In this document: positions 17,901 through 27,951 of the stretch, piece by piece
Layout: each line of letters starts with the position of its first letter
Numbering within the stretch: position 1 is the first letter of the stretch
Notes under the pieces: model-generated
The model's database searches: none
Seen by the model: the letters and a program-made list of their open reading frames with translations, nothing else
What the model was told of the DNA's origin: nothing
Source: Verrucomicrobiales bacterium
GTDB taxonomy: Bacteria > Verrucomicrobiota > Verrucomicrobiia > Verrucomicrobiales > DEV007
DNA: 64,000 bases
NCBI GenBank assembly: GCA_029212615.1
Contig: JARGPJ010000002.1
Span: 593,501 to 657,500 of the forward strand
Direction: 5' to 3'
Program-made: the position numbers and the translations under genes

Positions 17901-20900
17901 TTAGGGCACCATGATCATTTCCGGGGCATTCAAAAGTGCCCACAAAGCATCCTCAGCCTGCTCACGCCAATGCGTTCTCAAATAGCGGGTCGGGGGGTCG
18001 CCGGCACGCGCCATGGCCTCCTCCTGCTGCTTGATCGAATTGGCCTCGGAATGGAGATGGTTTGACCAGGAAACGTAGGGCATTCGTTCCACCTTCGGAG
18101 CTGGTGCCCGTTCCGCCGCCGGAACAACGCGCTGTTCAAACCCGTCCGAAAGCAGGGCTGAAAAAACATCACGCTCTGCCGGCGTCGGCTTCCGCGTTAA
18201 GAATCGCAAATAGAGCTGGTCAGTGAGCCACTCAACTGACTCGGCATCGACACACAGTTGAGTGATCTCCGACTCATCTGTGAGCCGTGTCAGCCAGCTT
18301 CCCATGACCCCATTGGCAAGAACCCCGGGCTGAAGCGGATTGGGATCCTCAATGCGGTGCGAGGTTGGCTCCTGCCTCGAAGTTCTCCATCCGAATGCCC
18401 GCAGGACATCCACGACCGCCTGAATTTTCGGCATCGCGAGGCTGGGCCGGTCACGCTCATTTGCGAGGGTGGAAAATTCCCAGGCTCTTTGCGGCGAACC
18501 GAAATTCATGAAAAAATCCGGCGCAAGCCGTCCCTCGATATCCATTGTCAGCTTACCCAGATCCATCTGTTTCCCCGCGATATGCCAGGCGTTATCAACC
18601 ACCTGTTCCGCCACCATCCGCCGACGATAGGGAGCTTCAAAAAAGCGATCCGCATCGACAATATTCACGGGTGGATCCTGCGCCACCTGCTGATAGACCC
18701 GTGAATTCATGATTCTTCCCGCCAGTTTTCGGAGGTCGTATCCTCCCCGGATAAAGTCATCCGTGAGATAGGCGAGCAGCTCCGGATCTGCCGGCGCGTG
18801 CCCCTCCCAGTCATCCACCGGCTCAACGATTCCGGCACCGATAAACCGGGACCACATCCGGTTGACGATCACTTCGGCAAAGCGCCGGGAAAAGGTCACG
18901 TCGGCCGCAATCCGTTCGCGAGTGTCATTCGGATCAACGATCACTCCTTCGGGGATCTCAGAGATGAACTCGTCGAAAGGCCATTCCGCTTGAACCTTCG
19001 CCCCAATCGGAAGCGTCACCTCAATCAGAGATTCACGCCCTCCCTCAGCGACATGATCAAAAAAGGCCGCAGGCACACTGCTGGTTTCAGGAACCTTAAT
19101 CTCCCTTAGTTCCAGCATCGCCGCCATTTGGAAAAGGTCCTCCTGAGTGGTCTCATGATAGGGTGCGTCATGGCAACGGGCGCACTTCATATCAACTCCG
19201 AGAAATGCAGTTCCCACAATGTGGGCCTTCGCCGCCATCGGCACATCATTCTGCGTTGCAACGCCGAAGCCACCGGCACCCCCGCCCCAGGTGCTGCCGC
19301 GCATCGTGATCAGTTCCGTCGCGAATCGATCCATCGGCTTATTGTCGCGGAGCGCTTCCAGAATCCAGAAACGGAAGGGCCCTGTATTGTTCAGCATCGG
19401 CTTGAGAAGATTAGGATTCTCCGCCAGCACATCCTGCCAATATCCCACCTGATTGTCCGCCCACCTCTCATCCGCGAGGAGACGGGCTATCATTTTTTCG
19501 CGTTTGTCAGGAGAAGGGTCTGCCTGAAAATCGCGAATATCTTTCACTGGAGGCGCAATACCAAGCGTATCTATCCAGACTCTCCGGAGAAAGGTGAGGT
19601 CGTCCACGAGCGGGGTTTGCTCCCCGATCTCCTTCGCGGCGTGTTGAATCTTTCCTCCCTCATCTTTGACCCATTTCTCTAAAATCGATCTTTCCCCGGC
19701 GGAAAGCCCGCCACCCTTCGGCGGCATCCGGTCATCGTCGGCGTCCGCGGCGACGACCTCGATCACGAAACTCCCGTGAGGATCCCCCGGAACCACTGCC
19801 GGAATCCCCGACTCGCCGCCCGCGAACAGACTCTCCTGCTTCTGCAAATTCAGACCGCCCTTTTCTTTCTCGCCATGACAGCGATAGCAATGCTCCGCAA
19901 AAATGGGACGGACCTCCTGATTGAAAAAGGAATCCGGATCATCTGACTCTTTCCGTGCGCTCTCGAGACGCGCGAGGATAATGTCATCGATACTACCGCC
20001 ATCTGAATCTCCAACAAGATGCTTCGCCGCGAGTTCGTGACGCATATCCCAGTAGCCCGCCTGCTGATCCGCTGCCCGTCGATTGTCACGGTCAAAATGA
20101 TCGAGCATCTCCCCGGTCTCAGCCGCAAAAGCAAGCCAACCCTCATCGGTCAGTTTCGGTCCCCTTGCCGAACCGGGGGCGATGAGATGGAACATCTCTT
20201 CCCCTTTTGCTATGGCGAGACAGGCTTCTCCAAACTCGAGGCGTTTCTTTGGACCGCCGACCATGACATCAAACACGACCGTATGAGTTCCGCCCGGGCT
20301 GGTGAACTTGACGATTTTTTCAATATCATCCATCGCGTGAGGCCGCATCCCCGCTCGCGGCACCTCCGGCACCGGCTGCACGTGGTTATGAGCTCCCCCT
20401 CCCCGGCTCACTTTCGGAAAATCGAGAATGTTTTCCCCATCCACAAAAAGGCGGGATACCGACCGCGAACGGCCCAGAAATTCGTACTCGCCCGCTTCCA
20501 ACTCAATTTCCGTTACCGCACGTACAATCACGCCCGTCCCCCAGTCCTCGCGCACCCCCCAGTCATCGAACTTGCGCGGAATGCGAATGAAACCCATCGC
20601 TTTCTGGCTCCAGGAAATCAGTGCTTCGCCGGGATCATTGGGAAACTTCACATTGCTCTCAAAGGGGCCATAGAGGTGAAGGCTCACCACCCCCTTTTTC
20701 GCTTCCGGAAGTATCAGGGGAGGCTCGACCCGCTCGTAGCGAGCGATCAAGGTCTCCGCGGACAAGGCCCTCCGATAGAGCGCGACTTCGTCGAGGCTGC
20801 CAATAAAGGAATTGCCGGGGCTTCCCCCGGTTGAAGAGCCTATCCAGATTTCATCATTATCAACCACCGGAGGCGCCGTCGTGGGGCCTCCCATATCCCA

Positions 20901-21545
20901 GGTCCCCCTGATCTCTTCCCCGTCGATAAAGGCACGAATAGATTCCGGCTTTCCGAATTGGTAACTCACCGCAACGTGATGCCAACCCGTATTCACCCCG
21001 AAGCCCGAAACTGTCGTCCATCGATGCCAGTCGCCCTTTCCTCCCTCATGCTCCCGGCTTCGAAACAGGAAATTCACTCCGGCCTGTCCTCCGACTGATT
21101 TCAAACGCAGCGCCCAATTTTGATTATTGTTAGAATAACCTTGGTTGTGGGTGCGCCCTTTGGAAATGATCGCCGCCTGCCCGTTGAACTTCGTGGGGTT
21201 GACCATCGCTTCCACCGAGATCACATCACCATTGTCGAAATCGAAGCGCGAATTTTCACCTTCATCGGGAATGATGACACGCTCACCACCATCAAGACGC
21301 AGCGCCTCGTTTCTTTCTCCAAAGAGCGGATATTCAGGAGCCGCTGGCCCCTGATCCGTAAGCTCTCTATTTTTGGTTTCCGAAACCTTGAAGTCAGCGT
21401 CCTTCGAGAATGACCAGTGCGCGACCGGATCCGAATCCCGAACGGCCCGCTCGAACGCCGGGATTTCCGCGGCCCCTGCCGATTTCACGGGGAGAAAGAC
21501 GCAGACTGAGAGGGAGATAACGAGAGCCCGTTGCATAACTCCCAT
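17901..21545 (-). CDS. Secreted LamG - cytochrome c - DUF1549 - DUF1553 protein
   Basis: 1214 residues with signal peptide (residues 1-25). A LamG-type lectin domain spans about 40-270 (FNGQAAIISKGRTHN, GWHHVAVSYQFG, IGSLDEVALYRRALS). A second beta region spans 280-480, then a planctomycete-type cytochrome c domain with CYRCH near residue 553 and a distal MPPKGG. DUF1549 follows, a second heme motif CARCH near 791, and DUF1553 to the end. Heme and lectin parts suggest an extracellular or periplasmic electron-transfer enzyme on a polysaccharide. It leads a leftward gene pair with DUF1501; ECF sigma genes lie just beyond. The lectin fusion is absent from its relative at 22412. Confidence 0.92.
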   Translation of the reverse strand: MGVMQRALVISLSVCVFLPVKSAGAAEIPAFERAVRDSDPVAHWSFSKDADFKVSETKNRELTDQGPAAPEYPLFGERNEALRLDGGERVIIPDEGENSRFDFDNGDVISVEAMVNPTKFNGQAAIISKGRTHNQGYSNNNQNWALRLKSVGGQAGVNFLFRSREHEGGKGDWHRWTTVSGFGVNTGWHHVAVSYQFGKPESIRAFIDGEEIRGTWDMGGPTTAPPVVDNDEIWIGSSTGGSPGNSFIGSLDEVALYRRALSAETLIARYERVEPPLILPEAKKGVVSLHLYGPFESNVKFPNDPGEALISWSQKAMGFIRIPRKFDDWGVREDWGTGVIVRAVTEIELEAGEYEFLGRSRSVSRLFVDGENILDFPKVSRGGGAHNHVQPVPEVPRAGMRPHAMDDIEKIVKFTSPGGTHTVVFDVMVGGPKKRLEFGEACLAIAKGEEMFHLIAPGSARGPKLTDEGWLAFAAETGEMLDHFDRDNRRAADQQAGYWDMRHELAAKHLVGDSDGGSIDDIILARLESARKESDDPDSFFNQEVRPIFAEHCYRCHGEKEKGGLNLQKQESLFAGGESGIPAVVPGDPHGSFVIEVVAADADDDRMPPKGGGLSAGERSILEKWVKDEGGKIQHAAKEIGEQTPLVDDLTFLRRVWIDTLGIAPPVKDIRDFQADPSPDKREKMIARLLADERWADNQVGYWQDVLAENPNLLKPMLNNTGPFRFWILEALRDNKPMDRFATELITMRGSTWGGGAGGFGVATQNDVPMAAKAHIVGTAFLGVDMKCARCHDAPYHETTQEDLFQMAAMLELREIKVPETSSVPAAFFDHVAEGGRESLIEVTLPIGAKVQAEWPFDEFISEIPEGVIVDPNDTRERIAADVTFSRRFAEVIVNRMWSRFIGAGIVEPVDDWEGHAPADPELLAYLTDDFIRGGYDLRKLAGRIMNSRVYQQVAQDPPVNIVDADRFFEAPYRRRMVAEQVVDNAWHIAGKQMDLGKLTMDIEGRLAPDFFMNFGSPQRAWEFSTLANERDRPSLAMPKIQAVVDVLRAFGWRTSRQEPTSHRIEDPNPLQPGVLANGVMGSWLTRLTDESEITQLCVDAESVEWLTDQLYLRFLTRKPTPAERDVFSALLSDGFEQRVVPAAERAPAPKVERMPYVSWSNHLHSEANSIKQQEEAMARAGDPPTRYLRTHWREQAEDALWALLNAPEMIMVP

Positions 21546-21791
21546 CCAAATTCGAGATTACCACCCTTTCGGTCAAGCTTATGGGAGTCCGAATCTGCGT
21601 ATGCAAAATCGTCTCAGGACGCTCATGAATGCTTCGTCATTCTCCCCGATCATGCCGATGCTTCAGGTATGCTCAGTTAAAATCCCCCTTTGCAAAAGCG
21701 AATCTCCTCAAAGAAAACATCCGCCTCGTGATCTGCCATCACCAGTGAACGCTTCCGCTCTCCGCACGAGGAACCCCGGAGATTGAATCGA

Positions 21792-21822
21792 GGAGTCGAG
21801 GGATTCTCTTCCTCTCGACTCC
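21792..21822. terminator. Hairpin, possible terminator of the EF-hand gene
   Basis: GGAGTCGAG (21792-21800) and CTCGACTCC (21814-21822) pair over nine bases around a 13-base loop. It lies 17 bases downstream of the stop of the leftward gene ending at 21839. There is no good T run, so termination is not assured. The rest of the 21546-21838 gap shows no gene. Confidence 0.45.
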
Positions 21823-21838
21823 GTGATGAAAGACGCGC

Positions 21839-22288
21839 TCACTCAGCGGGCTCAGGACGCTTCGGAATCACGCCTTTACCGGTATCTTCCATTCCTTTTC
21901 CTTTTTCGCCCTTACCCTTTTCCCCTTTGCTTTTTCCCTTCCCTTTCTCCATGCCTCCTCCCGGACCGCCCGCGCCCCCGGAACCGCCGGGCCGCGGACC
22001 ACCCCGAAAGGCGGACATTTCCGCAAGCTCTTCCTCGGTGATTTCATCATCCTCTCCCGCTAGAAAAGAGAAAGATCGATCCGCCCGCTCAAGAGCTGAC
22101 TTCACCTGAAACACAACCCATTCGGCCTTATCCACCCCACCGCTGCCATCGGTATCGATCTCGGAGAATTCCGGCTGAGGTGGCCCTCCACGACCTTTGC
22201 CGCCTTTTCCTTTCTCCTGAGCAGCAGTGAAGAACGGCACGACTGACAAAGCGATAACAACGATAGTGATTGATGAGATATTTTTCAT
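21839..22288 (-). CDS. Secreted EF-hand protein with Gly/Lys-rich tail
   Basis: 149 residues with a signal peptide (MKNISSITIVVIALSVVPFFTAA). One full EF-hand calcium loop is present (DTDGSGGVDKAE, residues about 44-55), and a weaker second one follows (LAGEDDEITEEEL). The last third is a low-complexity GKGKSKGEKGKG-type tail, highly basic, like those ending the sulfatase at 59500 and the YHYH protein at 61142. Calcium binding is likely. The tail may bind anionic polymer or matrix; that is inference. Confidence 0.85.
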   Translation of the reverse strand: MKNISSITIVVIALSVVPFFTAAQEKGKGGKGRGGPPQPEFSEIDTDGSGGVDKAEWVVFQVKSALERADRSFSFLAGEDDEITEEELAEMSAFRGGPRPGGSGGAGGPGGGMEKGKGKSKGEKGKGEKGKGMEDTGKGVIPKRPEPAE

Positions 22289-22411
22289 GAATTCGGTAGT
22301 GCGAGTTTAAACCCCCTCCCGCAGCAAAAGTTTCGATTCTTCAAACAGGTTCTCCAATATTGAAAGAATCCCGGAACCATTTCCCCTTGATGGAGTTTAC
22401 CAAACCACGTC

Positions 22412-24862
22412 ATGAGATTTACCTTCCTATTCATTTCCTCCATCTCACTCAGCCTCTCTCTTTCCGACGCAAAGGGAGAGGAACTCACCGACGCACAGAT
22501 CGATTTCTTCGAAACAAAGATTCGTCCTGTGCTCGCCGATGCCTGCTATGAATGCCATTCCAACGAAGGGGGGCGAGTCAAAGGCGGCCTCGCCCTCGAC
22601 ACTCGTGACGCGATGATGCTGGGCGGCGACAGCGGTGGAGTGGTCACTCCCGGGGATCCCGATGACAGCCTTCTCTGGATCGCGATGAGCTACACGGATG
22701 CGGACTACGAAATGCCTCCGAAGAAACGACTGGCTCCTGAAGTTGTCGCCGACTTCCGAAAGTGGATCGAGATGGGTGCACCTGATCCCCGCGTTACCGA
22801 GAAACAAATCATCAAGTCGGAAATCGACATTGAGAAAGGTCGTGAGTTCTGGTCCTTCCAGCCTCCTGTAAAAACTCCACCCACCGAAACTGAGAACACG
22901 ACATGGGCCACCAGTGAGATTGATCGCTACGTCCTTTCTTCACTCGAAGAAAATTCACTCACCCCCGCGCCGAATGCGACTCCTGAAACTTTGATTCGAC
23001 GACTCTCCTATGACCTTACCGGACTCCCCCCGACTCCGGATGAACAGGGAATCTTTCTCGCGCAATGGAAGGCAGACCCCGCCAGGGCTCTCGAGGAGCA
23101 CATCGACAGACTCCTCGCGAGTGAACGGTTCGGCGAACGTTGGGGACGGCACTGGCTTGACGTTGTCCGATACGCTGAATCGACCGGGAAGGAAACGAAC
23201 ATGACCTACCCACATGCGTGGCGCTATCGCGACTACGTGATCGATTCGTTCAATGCCGACAAACCCTACGACTACTTTCTCACTCAGCAAATCGCGGGAG
23301 ATCTCCTCCCTGCGAAAACGGATGAGGAGTGGCAGGAAAATTTGATCGCGACAGCCTACCTCGCGCTCGGCTCCAAAGGTCTTAATCAGGACAACAGCCG
23401 GCAGTTTCAGATGGACGTGGTTGATGAACAGATCGATACCGTGAGTCAGTCCGTTCTCGGTCTCACCGTCTCCTGCGCACGCTGTCATGATCACAAATTC
23501 GATCCCATTCCGATGCTGGATTACTACTCAATGGCAGGAATCTTTTTGAGCAGTGAAACCTTTTTCGGCACGGTCACTAATGCGCAGAACAAGCGCCCTT
23601 CAGAATTACTCCTTCTCCCGATCCCTGATCCGGTCGGTAAAAAGCTTTCCCGGGAAGAGGTGAGTTCGCTGGAAAACCGACTCACTTCAATGCGAAACGA
23701 AATGATCGAATACCGGAGCGCTCGCGATTCGATGAATGGCAACGCCGCCGGCGATGCGGCAAAAAAGGCACTGCGGACCCGCTCACAAATGGCAATTCTC
23801 CAGGCTCGCCTCAGCGGTCTCGAAGAGGATGGTCGCCAAAAGACGTTTGCCATGGGTATGCAGACACTTGATGCGCCGGTCGAAGCTGCCGTTCTCGTGC
23901 GGGGCGAAATCGACAAGCCCGCCCAGACCGTGAATCGCGGATTCCTTCAGGTAGTGCAGCATGACGGCGCTGAGCCCATTCCCGCCGATTCCGACGGCAG
24001 GCGCGAACTCGCCGAATGGCTCACGTCCGAAGAGAACACTCTCACTGCCCGGGTCATGGCGAACCGCATCTGGCTTCAACTCTTCGGCGAAGGCATTGTC
24101 CGCACCCCTGATAATTTCGGCACCGCCGGACAGCTCCCGACCCACCCCGAGCTCCTCGACTATCTTGCACTCCGCTTCATTGAAAATGGCTGGTCGGTCA
24201 AATCCCTCATACGGGAGATCGTGCTAACCCGCACCTATCGCATGAGCAGTGAATTTGATTCGACGGCATACAGTCAGGACCCGGAGAATACTCTTCTATG
24301 GCGGGCGAGTCCACGACGTCTCGATGCTGAAGCGATTCGGGATTCGATGCTCGCAGCGAGCGGCACCATCGACCTGCAACGTCCACACGGCTCCTACATT
24401 GCCGAAATGGGTGACGTTCGAGTGGGCATTCGCATCAATGAAGAAAGCATCAATGAACCTTCCTCCTATCGATCGGTCTACCTCCCCGTCGTCCGGGATC
24501 TCGTTCCCGACTCTCTTGGCCTCTTCGACTTCGCCGAACCCGACGTGGTGCGCGGCAGCCGCGAATCAACAAACGTCCCCTCGCAGGCACTCTACCTGAT
24601 GAACAACGACTTCGTTGCAGATCAGGCAAAAGCAATGGGAAGCAAACTGTTCAACGAATTCGACAGCCTTGAAGAGCGCATTGCTGCAGCCTTTCAGCAC
24701 ACCTTCAGCAGGCTTCCCACGCACGATGAAACACGATCCGCCGCCGCTTTCATGCAAGCCTTCTCGTCCTCCGGAGAAACGGGAGAGACAGATCCAATCC
24801 TCGCTCTTTCAATGTTCTGTCAGGGCCTCATTTCCTCCTCTGAATTCCGCTACCTCTACTAA
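22412..24862 (+). CDS. Secreted cytochrome c - DUF1549 - DUF1553 protein
   Basis: 816 residues; signal peptide in the first 22. Heme motif CYECH near residue 45 with a distal MPPKKRL region, DUF1549 from about 160 (LSYDLTGLPPTPDE, WGRHWLDVVRYAEST), a second CARCH near 356 in SCARCHDHKFDPIP, then DUF1553 with ANRIWLQLFGEGIVRT and SPRRLDAEAIRDSML. This is the canonical PSCyt1-PSCyt2-PSD1 architecture without a lectin fusion. The stop is one base before the ATG of the DUF1501 gene, so the two are co-translated. Opposite in direction to the similar pair at 16.6-21.5 kb. Confidence 0.93.
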   Translation: MRFTFLFISSISLSLSLSDAKGEELTDAQIDFFETKIRPVLADACYECHSNEGGRVKGGLALDTRDAMMLGGDSGGVVTPGDPDDSLLWIAMSYTDADYEMPPKKRLAPEVVADFRKWIEMGAPDPRVTEKQIIKSEIDIEKGREFWSFQPPVKTPPTETENTTWATSEIDRYVLSSLEENSLTPAPNATPETLIRRLSYDLTGLPPTPDEQGIFLAQWKADPARALEEHIDRLLASERFGERWGRHWLDVVRYAESTGKETNMTYPHAWRYRDYVIDSFNADKPYDYFLTQQIAGDLLPAKTDEEWQENLIATAYLALGSKGLNQDNSRQFQMDVVDEQIDTVSQSVLGLTVSCARCHDHKFDPIPMLDYYSMAGIFLSSETFFGTVTNAQNKRPSELLLLPIPDPVGKKLSREEVSSLENRLTSMRNEMIEYRSARDSMNGNAAGDAAKKALRTRSQMAILQARLSGLEEDGRQKTFAMGMQTLDAPVEAAVLVRGEIDKPAQTVNRGFLQVVQHDGAEPIPADSDGRRELAEWLTSEENTLTARVMANRIWLQLFGEGIVRTPDNFGTAGQLPTHPELLDYLALRFIENGWSVKSLIREIVLTRTYRMSSEFDSTAYSQDPENTLLWRASPRRLDAEAIRDSMLAASGTIDLQRPHGSYIAEMGDVRVGIRINEESINEPSSYRSVYLPVVRDLVPDSLGLFDFAEPDVVRGSRESTNVPSQALYLMNNDFVADQAKAMGSKLFNEFDSLEERIAAAFQHTFSRLPTHDETRSAAAFMQAFSSSGETGETDPILALSMFCQGLISSSEFRYLY

Positions 24863-24863
24863 T

Positions 24864-26276
24864 ATGTCTCCCCCATCCCAACTCCCTTTCTCAAGACGCC
24901 GGGCTCTTAAATATGCCTCGAGCGGATTTGGCTATCTCGCCTTCGCCGCCCTCGCCCACGAACAGGCCCGCGCAGCGGGAACAAGCCGAATTGACCCGCT
25001 CGCCCCGAAAACCCCTCACTTCTCCGCCCGGGCAAAGCGCGTCATCTTTCTTTCGATGAGAGGAGCCCCCTCTCATGTCGATACCTTCGATTACAAACCA
25101 CAGCTCACCAAAGACAACGGCAAGGCCGGACAACTCGGGAGCACGCGGGGCGACATGCTGATGGGCTCCCCCTGGGACTTCAAGCAACACGGTGAAAGCG
25201 GCCTCTGGATATCAAGCCTTTTCCCCGGCGTCGCGAAACACGCCGACGACCTCTGCCTCCTCCGCAGCATGCAGACGGATCAGCCGAATCATCCTCAAGC
25301 CACCTTGCAGATGAATACCGGGAGCTTTCAGTTTGTACGACCTTCTCTCGGGGCATGGTCTCTCTACGGGCTTGGCACTGAGAACTCGGACCTTCCCGGT
25401 TTCATCACCCTGAACCCGCGCGGCAGCGCCCAGAACTACGGCAGTTCATTTCTCCCCGCAATCTACCAGGGAAGCAAACTTGATTCCGGCGCAGGACGAC
25501 GCGGTCCCAACGCAGGGGGCGGCGGTGCACCGAAAATCCCGAATATCAAAAACCGTGACATGAACGGTGAGCAGCAACGGGTCTGGCTCGACTATGTACA
25601 GTCACTCAATCAAAACGACCTTTCCAGAAGAGTCCATCAACCCGGAATCGAGGGGGTCATCGAATCATTCGAAATGGCGTTCAAAATGCAGGATTCACTT
25701 CCTGAACAGATTGACCTCACCGGCGAGTCACAGGCGACCCTCGACCTCTACGGCGTCGGCAACGCCACTACCGACACTTTTGCCAAACAATGCCTTCTCG
25801 CCCGCCGTCTTTCCGAGTCAGGGGTTCGCTTCATCGAAGTGAACCACAGCAGCTCATGGGATCATCATCAGAATCTCAAGAACGACATGGAAAAAAACTG
25901 CAGTGAGATCGATCAACCCATCGCCGCACTCCTCACCGACCTCAAGCAGCGCAATCTCCTCGACGACACCCTCGTGATCTGGGCCGGGGAGTTCGGACGC
26001 ACCCCGCACAGCCAGGGCAGCGACGGTCGCGATCACAACAACAAAGGCTTCACCACCTGGATGGCAGGCGGCGGCGTCAAAGGCGGTTTCAGCTACGGCT
26101 CAACCGACGAGCACGGCTACGAAGCCGTCGAGAACAAGATGCACATTCACGACTGGCACGCCACCATCCTGCACCTTCTCGGAATCAATCACGAGAAGCT
26201 GACCTACAACTACGCCGGGCGTGATTTCCGACTGACCGATGTACATGGCTACGTCGCTAAAGACATCCTCGCCTGA
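24864..26276 (+). CDS. Tat-exported DUF1501 protein
   Basis: 470 residues from ATG 24864; the frame runs open upstream into the previous gene but that part is out of frame with real coding. MSPPSQLPFSRRRALK is a twin-arginine signal. Family marks: FLSMRGAPSHVDTFDYKP, CLLRSMQTDQPNHPQA, VRFIEVNHSSSWDHHQN, VIWAGEFGRTPHSQG and GRDHNNKGFTTW, then HDWHATILHLLG. Close in type to typical planctomycete DUF1501 proteins and longer than the copy at 16594. Coupled to the cytochrome gene just upstream. Confidence 0.93.
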   Translation: MSPPSQLPFSRRRALKYASSGFGYLAFAALAHEQARAAGTSRIDPLAPKTPHFSARAKRVIFLSMRGAPSHVDTFDYKPQLTKDNGKAGQLGSTRGDMLMGSPWDFKQHGESGLWISSLFPGVAKHADDLCLLRSMQTDQPNHPQATLQMNTGSFQFVRPSLGAWSLYGLGTENSDLPGFITLNPRGSAQNYGSSFLPAIYQGSKLDSGAGRRGPNAGGGGAPKIPNIKNRDMNGEQQRVWLDYVQSLNQNDLSRRVHQPGIEGVIESFEMAFKMQDSLPEQIDLTGESQATLDLYGVGNATTDTFAKQCLLARRLSESGVRFIEVNHSSSWDHHQNLKNDMEKNCSEIDQPIAALLTDLKQRNLLDDTLVIWAGEFGRTPHSQGSDGRDHNNKGFTTWMAGGGVKGGFSYGSTDEHGYEAVENKMHIHDWHATILHLLGINHEKLTYNYAGRDFRLTDVHGYVAKDILA

Positions 26277-26312
26277 GACGTCGACTCCCCCTCCCTGCGC
26301 TGTGAGGTATTC

Positions 26313-27201
26313 CTAATCAGGAACCGAGGGCGTCGGTGTCGGTGAAAAGCTGCTGGCGATCTCATCTTGTTCGTCCTCAGACGGGACGGAAATTCTGACC
26401 GTTTTCAGGAAGCCGCAAGTCAGGACTCCTTTTGTGCTGCCCCGCCATGCGCGATGGAGTGCAAGAAGTCGTAGCGGGTTCGCATGAACGACAGGACGAA
26501 ATCAGGATCGACTCTTTCCGAATGAAACTGGGCGTAAGCCAGGTGCTGATTGATGCAGGTTTCGATACCGGAGATCGCTGAATTTCCGAAGAACTTCCCT
26601 TGGCCGGAAATCGCGATGAGCAGGCCGTTGAGAGCGACCTTTGGAAGATAGTAATCTTTGACTGCTACCGGCGTTACAAACTGATCCGACTCGGCAATGA
26701 ACCGGTCGTGAATCTTAGTGATGTTCAGCCAAGGAACTGTGCCGGCTTCCCAATAAGCTTCGTTTGCTCGCTTTGGAGTCGAGCCATTCCCAACTTTTGC
26801 GAGGGCGCCCAACTCCACCACCTCCCAACCCTCAGGCACAGGGCCCATTTCACTTTGCTTTTGAGGGTGGAGGCGCCCAGTCTCGTTGCGAAGTCCCTCA
26901 GTGCAGAGCGTGCGCATGAGGGCCTTTTTCAGCTCGCTGATGGCCTGAATGATTCTCTTCTGCGCTTCAACCGCTCACTGCGTCATCGAAATGCAGAGCC
27001 GTTTCGTAAAGATCAGAGGAAGGATGAGATTCGCGCCCCCACGCTCACCCTGCGGGCTGCCCTGCCGGGCAGTCTATGTCGTTCCGCTCCATTCGGCGCA
27101 TCCTTCGCTCCGCGAATCGAGCAGGCAGCGTCCCAGATCCAGGATTCGAGGAATTTGTCTTTGGGAGCGGCAGCCTTTTTCACGGATTTCTGGATCGACA
27201 T
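26313..27201 (-). pseudogene. Deletion-fused remnant of a type I restriction system (hsdM start joined to hsdS middle)
   Basis: At 27201 a frame opens MSIQKSVKKAAAPKDKFLESWIWDAACSIRG.., an HsdM N-terminus. After KDAP it is broken by an insertion of about 57 bases (27034-27090), then resumes in another frame as ILPLIFTKRLC, the expected HsdM continuation. It then jumps through a stop (TGA) into AQKRIIQAISELKKALMRTL and VPEGWEVVELGALAKVGNGSTPK, the HsdS spacer and second target-recognition domain. At about 26420 a one-base frameshift precedes LKTVRISVPSEDEQDEIASSF, the HsdS conserved end, stopping at 26313. HsdM's catalytic domain and HsdS's first half are deleted. No hsdR is seen. Clearly non-functional. 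Confidence 0.85.
27034..27090 (-). repeat. Palindromic insertion inside the hsdM remnant
   Basis: About 57 bases that interrupt the HsdM frame between KDAP and ILPLIF. They contain a perfect hairpin, CTGCCC-TGCC-GGGCAG (27057-27072), and a G-rich strand. The size, hairpin and in-gene position recall REP-like palindromic elements. Boundaries are estimated from where HsdM homology stops and restarts. No second copy was noticed in this window. Confidence 0.5.
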
Positions 27202-27315
27202 CGGAATGGTATTCGGACCGACAGTAACCTGCCGATCGGAATCCAGGCAACTACGGAAATGTGGATATTCGCTTATTCCTCACCACTGGGCAGTCATGCT
27301 TTTCCCTCCCCGAAT

Positions 27316-27951
27316 CTACTCTCCTCCTTCGGCTTTCTGCCAGACAAAGCGGATCGCGAATGCCGTGAAACAGGCCCCGATGAGATTAGCAACCAGGTCC
27401 CAGCCGGTATTGCGGTAGTCCCCTATGTTATGGTGGGGGATCATCATTGAGGCGAAGAACTCGATCACTTCGTTGAGAGCTCCGAAGCCCATTCCTGCCG
27501 CAGTACAAATCCCAAGCATTCCGAGGGTGGGACGAATCGGTTCCCCACTCAGTCCCCGCAGACGCGAAGCGAGGGCCTGCCAGCAAAGCCAGGTAACGAG
27601 GCCGACTCCGATCCCGTGTACCAGTTGGTCATACTTTACATAGCCGGGGATGACCCGCCAGTTGTAGACCACCGCACTCGTATCAGGAAGGTGCCAATGA
27701 GGCGGAATCGGAACGAGTCCACCTATGATATGAAGGACCCCCCAGAAACTGAATCCCCACATGACATGAGGACCGAGACCGGCCCTCTTGTAGATACCTA
27801 ACACCGCAACAATAATGGCCATCATGACCATGAGATAGAGCAGGAATTCGTTATTCCTGCTCTTCACAATGTAGATGGCAGCAACCGAGAGATAGGCCCC
27901 GCTGAAGAGCAGAACCTGAGTCAGCTGCCGCCGGGACGCGACTTCACGCAT
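27316..27951 (-). CDS. DUF2238 (YjdF-like) integral membrane protein
   Basis: 211 residues with about six membrane helices. The family block is clear: KYDQLVHGIGVGLVTW, then GALNEVIEFFASMMIP and YRNTGWDLVANLIGA, which contain conserved His, Glu and Asp facing the membrane interior. Function of the family is unknown. The start overlaps the stop of the upstream LapA-like gene by eight bases (ATGCGTGA), so the two are an operon. Confidence 0.85.
   Translation of the reverse strand: MREVASRRQLTQVLLFSGAYLSVAAIYIVKSRNNEFLLYLMVMMAIIVAVLGIYKRAGLGPHVMWGFSFWGVLHIIGGLVPIPPHWHLPDTSAVVYNWRVIPGYVKYDQLVHGIGVGLVTWLCWQALASRLRGLSGEPIRPTLGMLGICTAAGMGFGALNEVIEFFASMMIPHHNIGDYRNTGWDLVANLIGACFTAFAIRFVWQKAEGGE

Noticed and set aside
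19128..20834. Long plus-strand frames across the DUF1549/1553 gene
   Set aside because: Antisense shadows with atypical composition; the minus strand has heme motifs and known domains.
24615..24863. Longer start for the second DUF1501 gene
   Set aside because: The extra 83 residues overlap the cytochrome gene out of frame and would precede a clear Tat signal.
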